Shown piece after piece: positions 43,948-52,907 of a stretch of DNA of 64,000 nt. How positions within the stretch are numbered: position 1 is the first letter of the stretch; each line of letters starts with the position of its first letter. The notes beneath the pieces were generated by a model. It searched no databases. It saw only the letters and a list, made by a program, of their open reading frames with translations, and was not told the DNA's origin. The stretch covers positions 434,001-498,000 of the forward strand of contig NZ_CP159834.1 of the NCBI RefSeq assembly GCF_047730165.1. Reading direction: 5' to 3'. A program made the position numbers and the translations under genes. This DNA is from Patiriisocius sp047730165. Its GTDB lineage: Bacteria > Bacteroidota > Bacteroidia > Flavobacteriales > Flavobacteriaceae.

Positions 43948-44955
43948 ATGATTCTAGTAACTGGCGGTACCGGGCTTGTAGGCTCACATCTTTTATATTT
44001 TCTTTTAAAAGAAAACGAAACAACTCGTGCTATAAAGCGACCTGACAGCAATCTGCATCCAGTCAAGCAAGTTTTTGAGTCGTATAATGCGATCGCACTA
44101 TTCGATAAGATAACCTGGGTAACTGCAGATATTTTGGATGTACCAGCACTTGAGGATGCTTTTATTGGAGTAACCCAAGTATATCACTGCGCGGCACTTT
44201 TAAGTTTTTCTGAATCAGATTACCATCTTCTTAAAAAAACTAATATTGAAGGCACCGCAAATGTGGTTAATCTTTGCATCGCAAATCACATTAAAAAATT
44301 ATGTCACGTTAGCTCTGTGGCTGCCTTGGGTGCATCAATAGATGGCTCTTCCATTTCTGAAGAAACTCACTGGAATCCCGAAGCCGATAATAATGGGTAT
44401 GCGATATCAAAATTTGGCGCAGAAATGGAAGTATGGCGCGGATCTCAAGAAGAGCTTAATGTGATTATAGTGCAACCTAGTGTTATTATAGGTGCAGGAC
44501 ATTGGCACAATGTATCTGGCTCTCTTTTTTCTAAAGTAAAAAAGGGGATTCCTAAATATCCAAGAGGCGGGACAGGATTTGTAGATGTAAAGGATGTTGT
44601 AAAAGCTTTGCATCTTTTAATGAAAAGCGATATTACCAATGAGTCATTCTTGCTATCTGGCGCGAACCTCAAATATCAAGAAGTCATCACACAAATTGCT
44701 CAGAATATTGGCGCAAAAAACCCGACAACTTCGGCTAAAGACTGGCAATTAAAGTTGCTTGCGTTTTTTCAAAAAACAGGTAGTATTTTTACAGGCAAGA
44801 AAACTAGTTTGAACAAGGAGAGTATCCGTTCGTTGCAGCATATTTCAGAATATGATGGGAGTAAAATTACGATCGCAGTGCCGTTTGAGTACAGCAATAT
44901 TGATGAAACTATTAAAAGAGTAAGCACTGCATTTATAGCAACCAAAACACTTTAA
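43948..44955 (+). CDS. NAD-dependent epimerase/dehydratase (extended SDR)
   Basis: A 335-residue extended short-chain dehydrogenase. NAD-binding GGTGLVGSHL at the N-terminus, Ser in HVSSVAALG, and the YAISKFGAE catalytic Tyr-x-x-x-Lys. Substrate is not deducible; relatives include dihydroflavonol reductase-like and sugar-nucleotide enzymes. Its last 4 nt overlap the convergent DUF4296 gene. Confidence 0.85.
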   Translation: MILVTGGTGLVGSHLLYFLLKENETTRAIKRPDSNLHPVKQVFESYNAIALFDKITWVTADILDVPALEDAFIGVTQVYHCAALLSFSESDYHLLKKTNIEGTANVVNLCIANHIKKLCHVSSVAALGASIDGSSISEETHWNPEADNNGYAISKFGAEMEVWRGSQEELNVIIVQPSVIIGAGHWHNVSGSLFSKVKKGIPKYPRGGTGFVDVKDVVKALHLLMKSDITNESFLLSGANLKYQEVITQIAQNIGAKNPTTSAKDWQLKLLAFFQKTGSIFTGKKTSLNKESIRSLQHISEYDGSKITIAVPFEYSNIDETIKRVSTAFIATKTL

Positions 44956-45440
44956 TACTCAAGGTCAATTTCGGATTGAACTGCGCGAATCCTTTCTGGT
45001 GATATTACTTGAATACTATCTTCAAGTCTATCCATTTCAAAGGCACGTAGACTATCACGGCGTATAGAGTCAGTAATACGACGGCGCTCTATGTAACGTG
45101 CTTTTAGCGTGTCCGCATCTACTTTCATCACTTCCATTTTTGCTTTTACTTTCTCAAAAATCGCGGTGTAAACCTCCAAGTCTGATGAATAATATGCGTG
45201 GCTTTTTGCAAATTGTAAGCTATCAATAGAAAACTTTTCATACAACATTGAGTCCAGTTTATAGCCACTGTCACGCACAATGCGTATGTTATAACTGCGC
45301 ACGGCATTACTAAGATAGACCTCGGTAAGCACCTCAACCATTTTGCCTTCCGGAATCAAATTATCCGGTTTATTTGGGTACTTCACATTTTGGCAACCCA
45401 CTGCCATAACTAAGATCAATATGAAGTAAATACTTTTCAT
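44952..45440 (-). CDS. DUF4296 domain-containing lipoprotein
   Basis: A 162-residue lipoprotein: signal helix and lipobox AVGC at 13-16. PDNLIPEGKMVEVLTEVYL opens the DUF4296 domain; a long helical region then carries YYSSDLEVYTAIFEKVKAK. The end is charged. Function unknown. It is third in the minus-strand operon after the mannosyltransferase and dihydroorotase genes (1-nt overlap with the latter). Confidence 0.82.
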   Translation of the reverse strand: MKSIYFILILVMAVGCQNVKYPNKPDNLIPEGKMVEVLTEVYLSNAVRSYNIRIVRDSGYKLDSMLYEKFSIDSLQFAKSHAYYSSDLEVYTAIFEKVKAKMEVMKVDADTLKARYIERRRITDSIRRDSLRAFEMDRLEDSIQVISPERIRAVQSEIDLEY

Positions 45441-46780
45441 TATCTATTAAATGTTAGTCGCTCTGCTTTTGGTTTTGTGCCATATTTGCCAAGTTCGTAA
45501 CAGAGTGTTCCATTCACAAATGTATGTGTTATTCTAGATCTAAAAGTTGTGCCTTCAAAAGGTGACCATCCACATTTATATGCTATGTTTTCTTTGGAAA
45601 CTGTCCACGGTGAGTTAGGGTCAACCAAAACTAAATCTGCCTTATAACCCACTCGTATATACCCTCTATCCTTTATCTCAAACAAGATAGCCGGATTATG
45701 AGCTATTTTTTCAATCAGTTTTTCTACAGAGATTCTACCTCTATGGTGCATTTCAAAAAGCGCTTCGACTGCGTGTTGCACTAATGGCCCCCCAGAAGGA
45801 GCTTCTAAGTACCCGTTATCTTTTTCTTCTAGCGTGTGTGGCGCGTGATCTGAAGCTATAACATCTATCTTATCATTGAGTAAGGCTTTCCAAAGACCAT
45901 CGCGATCTTTTTCTGTTTTAACAGCAGGGTTCCATTTTATCTTAGTGCCTTTTGTTGCATAGTCTTTATCCGTAAACCAAAGGTGATGCACACAAACCTC
46001 AGCTGTAATTTTTTTATCCTTTAACGGTTTTTTATTACTAAAAAGCCCCGTCTCCTTTGCAGTAGACAAGTGAAATACATGCAATCTAGCTCCTGTCTTT
46101 TTTGCTAATGCAATCGCACGCGACGAAGATATATAACAAGCCTCTTCACTCCTTATAATAGGGTGCTGATTAATAGGTATATGGTCCCCAAACTCTGCTT
46201 TCGCCTTTGCTAGATTTTCGCGTATCGTAGCTTCATCTTCACAATGGGCTGAGATTAACAAATTTGTTTTACTAAAAATTTCTTCTAAAGTTTTCGGGTC
46301 GTCAACGAGCATATTACCCGTAGAAGATCCAAGAAAAAGTTTTAACCCAGCCACTTTCGTAGGATCTACCTTTAAAATCTCTGAAAGATTATCGTTGGTA
46401 CCACCAAACATAAAGCTGTAGTTAGCCCAAGAATCCTCTGCGGCGATGGCAAACTTTTCTTCTAGCAATTCGATAGTTGTTGCTTGAGGCACCGTGTTTG
46501 GCATCTCGATAAATGTAGTGATTCCGCCAGCTACAGCTGCTTTAGACTCTGTAGCAATCGTAGCTTTATGTGTTAAACCTGGCTCTCTAAAATGCACTTG
46601 ATCATCAATCATCCCAGGAATGAGATAATGCCCGTCTGCATCAATCACCTGCGTTTCACTATTTTTCACACTTATGCTTTCAGCAATTTCTGCAATAAGA
46701 TCATTCTGGATAAGTACGTCACCCTGAAAAATCTTTCCTTCATTTACAATGTTTGCATTCTTAATTAAATAGCTCCTCAT
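45440..46780 (-). CDS. pyrC: Dihydroorotase
   Basis: The enzyme has 446 residues and an amidohydrolase fold. Metal-site residues: K147 (carboxylated Lys, GLKLFLGSSTG), H179 (ISAHCEDE), H237 (HVFHLST) and D311 (IASDHAPH). The usual HxH motif reads QVH here (Q61, H63), so the first His is Gln; the REPG that follows is intact. Dihydroorotase closes the pyrimidine ring in UMP synthesis. It sits in an operon (mannosyltransferase - this gene - DUF4296), each joined by 1-nt overlaps. Confidence 0.88.
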   Translation of the reverse strand: MRSYLIKNANIVNEGKIFQGDVLIQNDLIAEIAESISVKNSETQVIDADGHYLIPGMIDDQVHFREPGLTHKATIATESKAAVAGGITTFIEMPNTVPQATTIELLEEKFAIAAEDSWANYSFMFGGTNDNLSEILKVDPTKVAGLKLFLGSSTGNMLVDDPKTLEEIFSKTNLLISAHCEDEATIRENLAKAKAEFGDHIPINQHPIIRSEEACYISSSRAIALAKKTGARLHVFHLSTAKETGLFSNKKPLKDKKITAEVCVHHLWFTDKDYATKGTKIKWNPAVKTEKDRDGLWKALLNDKIDVIASDHAPHTLEEKDNGYLEAPSGGPLVQHAVEALFEMHHRGRISVEKLIEKIAHNPAILFEIKDRGYIRVGYKADLVLVDPNSPWTVSKENIAYKCGWSPFEGTTFRSRITHTFVNGTLCYELGKYGTKPKAERLTFNR

Positions 46781-47520
46781 TAAATCTCGTATCGATTAAA
46801 AAGACTTTTGATCTTCATTTTTAAGACTCCAAAAATAGCTTCGGAAATAATCCCGGAACTCATTTTTGATTCTCCTTTTGTTCTATCTGTAAATATTACA
46901 GGTACTTCTACTATTTTAAATTTACTCAAATGCGCCTTGAATTTCATTTCTATCTGAAATGCATACCCTAAAAACTGAATCTTGTCTAGATTTATTGTTT
47001 CTAGCACTTTTCGTCTATAACAAATAAATCCTGCCGTCGTATCGTGGATGTTCATTCTTGTAATAAACTGAACATATTTAGATGCTCCCCAAGACAACAA
47101 AACTCTACTCATGGGCCAGTTCACAACATTTACTCCAGTCACATAACGAGAACCAATGGCTAAATCATTCCCATCTTTGTGACAAGCATTATATAACCTA
47201 GTGAGATCCTCAGGATTATGAGAGAAATCTGCATCCATTTCAAAGATGTATTCATATGTTCTCCCTAGAGCCCACTTAAATCCTGCAATGTACGCAGAAC
47301 CTAATCCCAGCTTTTTTTTTCGTTTTAATATGTGAAGCGTTTCTGGAAACCCTGCCATCATCCCTTCCACTAGTGCTGCTGTGCCATCTGGAGAATCATC
47401 ATCAACAACAAGAACGTGGAAATCTGGTTGTAATAAAAATACTGCACGCAACACCCGATCGATATTTTCAATCTCATTAAAGGTTGGGATAATTATAACC
47501 GCATTTTTGATGCTGCTCAT
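46780..47520 (-). CDS. Polyprenol-phosphate mannosyltransferase (GT2)
   Basis: A 246-residue GT2 enzyme without membrane helices at the end. IIIPTFNEIENIDRVLRAV opens the GT-A fold; DDDSPDGT and EMDADFSHNPEDL are donor and metal-binding motifs; FICYRRKVLE and the later RTKGESKMS are diagnostic of dolichyl/polyprenyl-phosphate mannose synthases. It makes mannosyl-phospho-polyprenol, likely for surface glycosylation. First gene of a three-gene operon. Confidence 0.88.
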   Translation of the reverse strand: MSSIKNAVIIIPTFNEIENIDRVLRAVFLLQPDFHVLVVDDDSPDGTAALVEGMMAGFPETLHILKRKKKLGLGSAYIAGFKWALGRTYEYIFEMDADFSHNPEDLTRLYNACHKDGNDLAIGSRYVTGVNVVNWPMSRVLLSWGASKYVQFITRMNIHDTTAGFICYRRKVLETINLDKIQFLGYAFQIEMKFKAHLSKFKIVEVPVIFTDRTKGESKMSSGIISEAIFGVLKMKIKSLFNRYEI

Positions 47521-47553
47521 AGACTACAAAGGTACTTTTTTTAACCGATATTA

Positions 47554-48279
47554 ATGATGATATCTATAGGATTAGTAATACAATTACGAGCGATTCTCGT
47601 ACCTTTATCATCACAAAACAGACGTTTGGAACTCTTAGAACGACATAGCATCTTATCAGACTGGATCACCCTTGTTTTTCTAGGCTGCATCCTATTGATG
47701 ACTTCAGCCAAGTTCTTGTTCCCTAAACGTTTCGATGAGTTTATTTATTTGCCACTGAATAATAAATATTTTTTGTTACAAGGAAAAAGTGATACTTTAA
47801 CACACGTATTTAACCTGTTGCTATTTGTTGTCCAACTGCTCTCCGTTTCATTTTTTATTTATCTGCTGTTAACAGAAGTTGGCTATGGTACTGATGAAAA
47901 GCTATGGCTGCTGTATATTCAGATTTGCGCCATATACTTTGTATTCATTGGTGTCAAAATATTTATCGAAAAAATAATAGGGAATGTCTTTAACATGGAA
48001 GGCTTGATCAATCAATATCTCTATCAAAAATTGACCTATAGAAACTATATTGCCATCTTTCTCCTCTTTTGTAACATTTTATTGATGTATACCTTGGGTG
48101 CAAATCAAACAATTCTTCTTTTTATTCTTAGTCTAGCGGTTGCTTTTAACGGCATTGGGCTCATTTTAAGTTATAAAAATTTCAGAAACGTCCTGGCACC
48201 ACAAATCTTGTATTTTATATTGTATCTTTGCGCTCTGGAAATTGCACCCTATGTGATTCTGTATAAAGCAGTAACATAG
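47554..48279 (+). CDS. DUF4271 domain-containing membrane protein
   Basis: A 241-residue polytopic protein (about six helices). Conserved-looking MTSAKFLFPKRFDEFI and FHxNxxL-like ends match DUF4271, a Bacteroidota-restricted family next to the uroporphyrinogen-III synthase gene in many flavobacteria. ATGs at 47554 and 47557 are both possible. It runs 25 nt short of the hemD start, so the two are likely cotranscribed or share the internal TATCTTTG box. Confidence 0.8.
   Translation: MMISIGLVIQLRAILVPLSSQNRRLELLERHSILSDWITLVFLGCILLMTSAKFLFPKRFDEFIYLPLNNKYFLLQGKSDTLTHVFNLLLFVVQLLSVSFFIYLLLTEVGYGTDEKLWLLYIQICAIYFVFIGVKIFIEKIIGNVFNMEGLINQYLYQKLTYRNYIAIFLLFCNILLMYTLGANQTILLFILSLAVAFNGIGLILSYKNFRNVLAPQILYFILYLCALEIAPYVILYKAVT
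48223..48230 (+). promoter_or_regulatory. -7 box inside the DUF4271 gene, possible hemD promoter
   Basis: TATCTTTG followed by CG, an exact TAnnTTTG match, about 74 nt before the hemD ATG at 48304. It lies within the upstream coding region, so hemD could be expressed apart. Confidence 0.35.
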
Positions 48280-48303
48280 TTTCAAATGAAAAAAAAAACA
48301 CGT

Positions 48304-49050
48304 ATGAAAGTGAAAACTATTTTAGTTTCCCAACCTGAGCCAAAGGTTGAAAACTCTCCGTATTTTGACTTAATCGAAAGACAAAAGGTTAAGATTGACT
48401 TTGTCCCTTTTATACATGTAGAAAGCGTACCTGGAAAAGAAGTTCGCAATCAAAAAATAGATCTTAACGATTATACAGCAATTATCCTTACGAGCAGAAA
48501 TGCAGTAGATCACTACTTTAGAATTGCAGACGAACTTCGTTACAAGGTGCCAGATTCTATGAAGTATTTTTGTCAGAGTGAAGCAGTTGCCTATTACTTG
48601 CAGAAATATGTAGTGTATAGAAAGCGTAAGATATATGTGGGGAAACGGACATTTACTGAGCTTTCACCAATCATTAAAAAATACAAGGGCGAAAAATTCT
48701 TACTTCCTTCTACAGATAAACTAAAAGAAGAAGTGCCTAATGTACTTAACGAACTAAAAGTATCTTGGAAACAAGCTATTCTTTACAGAACGGTGGTGAG
48801 TGACTTGAGCAACTTAAGAGATGTATTTTATGACATATTAGTTTTCTTTAGCCCTAGTGGAATTGAGTCATTACTACAAAATTTTCCAGACTTTGATCAG
48901 AAGGAAACGCGTATTGCAGTATTTGGGAATACAACAGTAAAAGCAGCTGCAGATAGCGACCTGCGTGTTGATATTAAAGCACCTACGCCAGACACACCTT
49001 CTATGACGATGGCACTAGAGAAGTACATCAGGGAGAATAATAAGAAGTAA
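48304..49050 (+). CDS. hemD: Uroporphyrinogen-III synthase
   Basis: About 248 residues. Two-lobed fold with ILVSQPEPKVENSPYFDLI at the start and ILTSRNAVDHYF and FFSPSGIESLL as the paired active-site loops. ATG at 48304 is preferred because relatives begin MKVKTILVSQ; an in-frame ATG at 48286 adds six residues. The enzyme closes the tetrapyrrole ring in heme synthesis. Positioned after DUF4271; the rest of the heme genes are elsewhere. Confidence 0.88.
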   Translation: MKVKTILVSQPEPKVENSPYFDLIERQKVKIDFVPFIHVESVPGKEVRNQKIDLNDYTAIILTSRNAVDHYFRIADELRYKVPDSMKYFCQSEAVAYYLQKYVVYRKRKIYVGKRTFTELSPIIKKYKGEKFLLPSTDKLKEEVPNVLNELKVSWKQAILYRTVVSDLSNLRDVFYDILVFFSPSGIESLLQNFPDFDQKETRIAVFGNTTVKAAADSDLRVDIKAPTPDTPSMTMALEKYIRENNKK

Positions 49051-49052
49051 AA

Positions 49053-49068
49053 TCGACTCCGCTCAGCT
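49053..49068 (-). repeat. Partial REP-like unit
   Basis: Minus strand AGCTGAGCGGAGTCGA resembles the core of the CTGAGCGGAGTCGAAGG dispersed element, 2 nt after the hemD stop. The rest of the unit has decayed. Confidence 0.4.
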
Positions 49069-49094
49069 TACTTGGGCACTTGTACCATTAAATT

Positions 49095-49146
49095 ATTAAA
49101 CAAAAAGAGAGCTGAATGTTTACATTCAGCTCTCTTTTTGTTTAAT
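49095..49146. terminator. Perfect 25-bp hairpin between hemD and pckA
   Basis: Arms 49095-49119 and 49122-49146 are exact complements around TT, with internal A5/T5 runs. It serves both convergent genes. Confidence 0.85.
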
Positions 49147-49158
49147 AGAAATTTGCAA

Positions 49159-50769
49159 TTAGACCGTTGGTGGGCCCCCTGCTAAGATTTCTTCATTAGC
49201 ATACTCTTCAAACTGCTTAAAGTTATCTTTAAACGAAGCCGCTAATTTATTTGCAGTCTTATAGTATCCTTCATCATTATTCCAAGTGGCTCTAGGACTC
49301 AATACTTGTGTAGGAACATTTGGACACACCCTAGGCTGCGCCAATCCAAAAACAGAATGCGTGTGGTATTTATCTTTATTTGCTTCTTCTAGTGCTCCAT
49401 CCATTGCCGCAGTAATCATGGCTCTGGTGTATTTTAATTTCATTCTAGTACCTACTCCATAAGGACCTCCAGTCCATCCAGTATTAACTAACCAAACATT
49501 CACACCAGAATCCTTCATTTTTTTACTTAGCATTTCTGCATATTTAGTAGGATGTAAAGGCATAAAAGGCGCCCCAAAACAAGCTGAAAAACTTGGCATT
49601 GGTTCCGTAACTCCAGCTTCTGTTCCAGCTACTTTTGCCGTATACCCGCTAATAAAGTGATAGGCAGCTTGACCTGGCGTTAGCTTTGAAATAGGAGGTA
49701 ATACGCCAAAGGCATCTGCTGTTAAGAAAAATATATTTTTAGGGTTCTTCCCTACAGAAGGCTCCTTAATATTATCAATATGATAAATAGGGTAGCTTAC
49801 GCGCGTATTTTGTGTAATACTTGTATTTGCAAAATCTACTTCTCCCTTATCATTCATCATCACGTTTTCTAGAATTGCTCCTGGTTTAATCGCGTGATAA
49901 ATATCTGGTTCATTTTCTGAAGAGAGGTTAATTACCTTTGCATAACAACCACCTTCAAAATTGAAAATCGTATTTTCTGCTGTCCACCCGTGTTCATCAT
50001 CACCAATCAACTTACGATTAGGATCTGCAGAAAGTGTTGTTTTTCCTGTTCCAGAAAGACCGAAGAAAATTGCAGTCTCTCCATTCTCTCCTACGTTAGC
50101 AGAACAATGCATAGGCAGTGTGTTCTTATATACTGGAAGAATAAAGTTAAGTGCAGAGAAAATTCCTTTTTTAATCTCGCCAGTATAACCAGTTCCACCT
50201 ATTAAAGCAATTTTTTTGGTAAAATTTAAAATTGCAAAGTTGTGCTGGCGCGTGCCATCTAATGCAGGATCAGCCATAAAGCCGGGCGCGTTAATAATCA
50301 ACCACTCTGGATCAAAACCGTCGAGCTCTACTTCCGTAGGGCGTAAAAACATGTTAAAGGCAAACATATTAGACCAAGGATGCTCTGTAACTACACGTAT
50401 ATTTAACTTATAATCTGGATCTGCACACGCATAACTATCACGTACATAAATTTCTTTTTCAGAGAGATAGTCTGTTACCTTATTATAAAGGGCATCAAAC
50501 TTATCTGGAGAAAAGGGGATATTTATATTTCCCCACCATACTTTATCTTTAGTCACATCGTCTTTTACAATGAAACGATCCTTAGGAGAACGACCGGTAA
50601 ACTCACCTGTATTAACCGCAAGCGCACCACTGTTAGCCTCTGTTCCTTGTCCTTTTGATATTGTTTCGTTGTGAAGTGCTTCCGCAGAAAGTTGGTAGTT
50701 AATTTTGGCATTTTTAATACCATATTTTTCGACCGAAATCGATTTCGTAGTTTGGTTTTGGGCCATCAT
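49159..50769 (-). CDS. pckA: Phosphoenolpyruvate carboxykinase (ATP)
   Basis: A 536-residue enzyme. Visible motifs: FTGRSPKDRFIV, the kinase loop FFGLSGTGKTTLSADP, metal site LIGDDEHGW, and RVSYPIYHI. Length and motifs match the ATP-dependent (bacterial/plant) form. It converts oxaloacetate to PEP in gluconeogenesis, which suits growth on amino acids. Own promoter box at 50791-50798. Confidence 0.97.
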   Translation of the reverse strand: MMAQNQTTKSISVEKYGIKNAKINYQLSAEALHNETISKGQGTEANSGALAVNTGEFTGRSPKDRFIVKDDVTKDKVWWGNINIPFSPDKFDALYNKVTDYLSEKEIYVRDSYACADPDYKLNIRVVTEHPWSNMFAFNMFLRPTEVELDGFDPEWLIINAPGFMADPALDGTRQHNFAILNFTKKIALIGGTGYTGEIKKGIFSALNFILPVYKNTLPMHCSANVGENGETAIFFGLSGTGKTTLSADPNRKLIGDDEHGWTAENTIFNFEGGCYAKVINLSSENEPDIYHAIKPGAILENVMMNDKGEVDFANTSITQNTRVSYPIYHIDNIKEPSVGKNPKNIFFLTADAFGVLPPISKLTPGQAAYHFISGYTAKVAGTEAGVTEPMPSFSACFGAPFMPLHPTKYAEMLSKKMKDSGVNVWLVNTGWTGGPYGVGTRMKLKYTRAMITAAMDGALEEANKDKYHTHSVFGLAQPRVCPNVPTQVLSPRATWNNDEGYYKTANKLAASFKDNFKQFEEYANEEILAGGPPTV

Positions 50770-50790
50770 ACATTTTTAATTGTTGCACTA

Positions 50791-50798
50791 CAAAAGTA
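50791..50798 (-). promoter_or_regulatory. -7 box for pckA
   Basis: Minus strand TACTTTTG (exact TAnnTTTG), 22 nt before the ATG at 50769. Confidence 0.5.
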
Positions 50799-50923
50799 AC
50801 AAAATAGCACTATATACCTTCTTTAATTCGGCTTAATTATCACGGTAAATTGTTAATAAATTTGATTTTCAACTCATCCTTCGAACAATAATATTTTAGC
50901 GTACGTTAAAATATGCTAAAACA

Positions 50924-51307
50924 TTAGTTGCTCTTAAACACGCCTATTGCGAGCCACACCCAACCTATAATGAAGGACAAACCACCTAAAGGAGTCGCAA
51001 ATGCGCTCCATTTTACTGAAAACAGCAACACTTCTTGCAAGGACAAAATATAGATAGACCCAGAAAACAAGACTATTCCTCCAATGAAAAGCCAGAAAAT
51101 GCGACGTTTTAGTATTTCAGAAATACTAGGCGTGAGACCAATAACAAACAAAGCGAGTGCGTGATACATCTGGTAGCGAACTCCAGTTTCAAAACTTGCG
51201 AGTGATGACGCATCTACTAGTTTTTTAAGACCGTGTGCGCCAAAAGCTCCAATCGCGATAGTAATGGCGGCGAGAATGGCGGCTGTGACAACTATTTTTT
51301 TATTCAT
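50924..51307 (-). CDS. DUF423 domain-containing membrane protein
   Basis: A 127-residue protein with four helices. FGAFGAHGLKKLVD and YQMYHALALFVIGL are family signatures, and FAxPLGGLSFIxGW ends it. Function unknown, widespread. It is divergent from the saccharopine dehydrogenase gene with an 81-nt spacer. Confidence 0.85.
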   Translation of the reverse strand: MNKKIVVTAAILAAITIAIGAFGAHGLKKLVDASSLASFETGVRYQMYHALALFVIGLTPSISEILKRRIFWLFIGGIVLFSGSIYILSLQEVLLFSVKWSAFATPLGGLSFIIGWVWLAIGVFKSN

Positions 51308-51388
51308 TTTTACTAATTTCTCAGTGGTGATTTTAGTACTTTCGTATGACTAATTTTCACACCATAAAGGTAATCAAAAACCCACTAG

Positions 51389-52759
51389 ATGAGAAATATT
51401 TTAATCATAGGTGCAGGCCGTTCTGCTACAAGTTTAATCAAGTATTTACTTGAAAAAAGTGAAGCGGAAGAGTTGTTCTTAACCATAGGAGATCTCAATG
51501 TCCAAAACGCTCAAAAATTTACGAGCGGACATCCTAATGGGCGCGGTATCTTACTCGACGTCTTTAACGATCCTCAACGTCGTGAAGCGGTTGAAAATGC
51601 AGACCTTGTGATTTCTATGTTGCCCGCGCGTTTTCATATTCAGGTTGCAAAAGACTGTATTGAGTTTGGAAAACACTTAGTGACTGCATCGTATGTGAGT
51701 AATGAGATGAAACTACTAGACCCAAAAGCAAAAGCAAAAGGCCTTGTATTTATGAACGAAATTGGACTCGACCCAGGAATAGATCATATGAGTGCGATGC
51801 AAATTATAGATCGCATTAAAGATAAAGGTGGAGAAATGTTATTGTTTGAAAGTTTTACTGGAGGTCTCGTAGCACCAGAAAGCGACAACAACCTTTGGAA
51901 CTATAAATTTACCTGGAACCCTCGCAACGTAGTACTTGCTGGACAAGGCGGAGCTGCAGAGTTTAAACAAGAAGGAAAATACAAATATATCCCGTATAAT
52001 CGACTGTTTAGAAGAACCGAGTTTATCGAAGTTGATGGCTATGGCAAATTTGAAGTTTACGCTAATAGAAACTCCTTACAATACAAAGCTATTTATGGAC
52101 TTAAGGACATTCTCACATTATATCGCGGAACCATACGTCGCGTAGGTTTTAGCAAGGCGTGGAATATGTTTGTACAATTAGGCTTGACAGACGACACCTA
52201 TAAATTACCTAATAGCGCAACCCTTACATATAGAGACTTTATAAATTGTTTCTTGCCTTACTCACCTACTGATAGTGTAGAGCTAAAATTAAGACACAGT
52301 TTAAAGATTGATCAAGATGACTTAATGTGGGAAAAATTAGTAGATCTTGACATCTTAAGTAATCAAAAAGTAATCGGCTTAAAAGATGCAACACCAGCAC
52401 AATGTCTTCAAAAAATATTGATGGACAGTTGGACACTTGCACCAGAGGATAAAGATATGATCGTTATGTATCATAAGTTTGGCTACGAACTTGACGGAAA
52501 GAAATACCAGATAGACAGTAATATGATTTGCATAGGTGATGACCAAACCTACACCTCTATGGCAAAAACAGTAGGGCTCCCTGTTGCTATCGCGGCTATA
52601 AAAATATTAAACGAAGAAATTACAACACCCGGCGTTCAGCTTCCTATTAAAAGAGAAGTATATGAACCTATCTTAAAAGAACTAGAAGCATACGGCATCA
52701 ATTTTACGGAAAGAGAAGTTCCTTATTTAGGGTACAATCCTGAAAGAGTGGTTGGGTAA
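51389..52759 (+). CDS. Saccharopine dehydrogenase family protein
   Basis: A 456-residue protein. N-terminal Rossmann fold ILIIGAGRSATSLIKYLL, then substrate domain motifs NEIGLDPGIDHMSA and ESFTGGLVAPES, the hallmark of the saccharopine dehydrogenase half of the AASS-type enzyme. It most likely converts saccharopine to glutamate and aminoadipate semialdehyde, a lysine-degradation step upstream of glutaryl-CoA; GcdH encoded at 27888 fits this pathway. The lysine-ketoglutarate reductase partner is not adjacent. Confidence 0.87.
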   Translation: MRNILIIGAGRSATSLIKYLLEKSEAEELFLTIGDLNVQNAQKFTSGHPNGRGILLDVFNDPQRREAVENADLVISMLPARFHIQVAKDCIEFGKHLVTASYVSNEMKLLDPKAKAKGLVFMNEIGLDPGIDHMSAMQIIDRIKDKGGEMLLFESFTGGLVAPESDNNLWNYKFTWNPRNVVLAGQGGAAEFKQEGKYKYIPYNRLFRRTEFIEVDGYGKFEVYANRNSLQYKAIYGLKDILTLYRGTIRRVGFSKAWNMFVQLGLTDDTYKLPNSATLTYRDFINCFLPYSPTDSVELKLRHSLKIDQDDLMWEKLVDLDILSNQKVIGLKDATPAQCLQKILMDSWTLAPEDKDMIVMYHKFGYELDGKKYQIDSNMICIGDDQTYTSMAKTVGLPVAIAAIKILNEEITTPGVQLPIKREVYEPILKELEAYGINFTEREVPYLGYNPERVVG

Positions 52760-52779
52760 TATTGAATTATTATAAAGAA

Positions 52780-52817
52780 AGAAACCTTTCAATTCTATTA
52801 AGACTTGAAAGGTTTCT
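52780..52817 (+). terminator. Hairpin after the saccharopine dehydrogenase gene
   Basis: AGAAACCTTTCAA (52780-52792) and TTGAAAGGTTTCT (52805-52817) form a perfect 13-bp stem. The U-run after it is weak. Confidence 0.65.
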
Positions 52818-52907
52818 TCACTATTAACCAAACTCATTGTCATATCATATATGATCTTTTAACTCTGACAAGATAAAAGCTGCGACTCTTTCTTTTTATG
52901 ATTTTAT

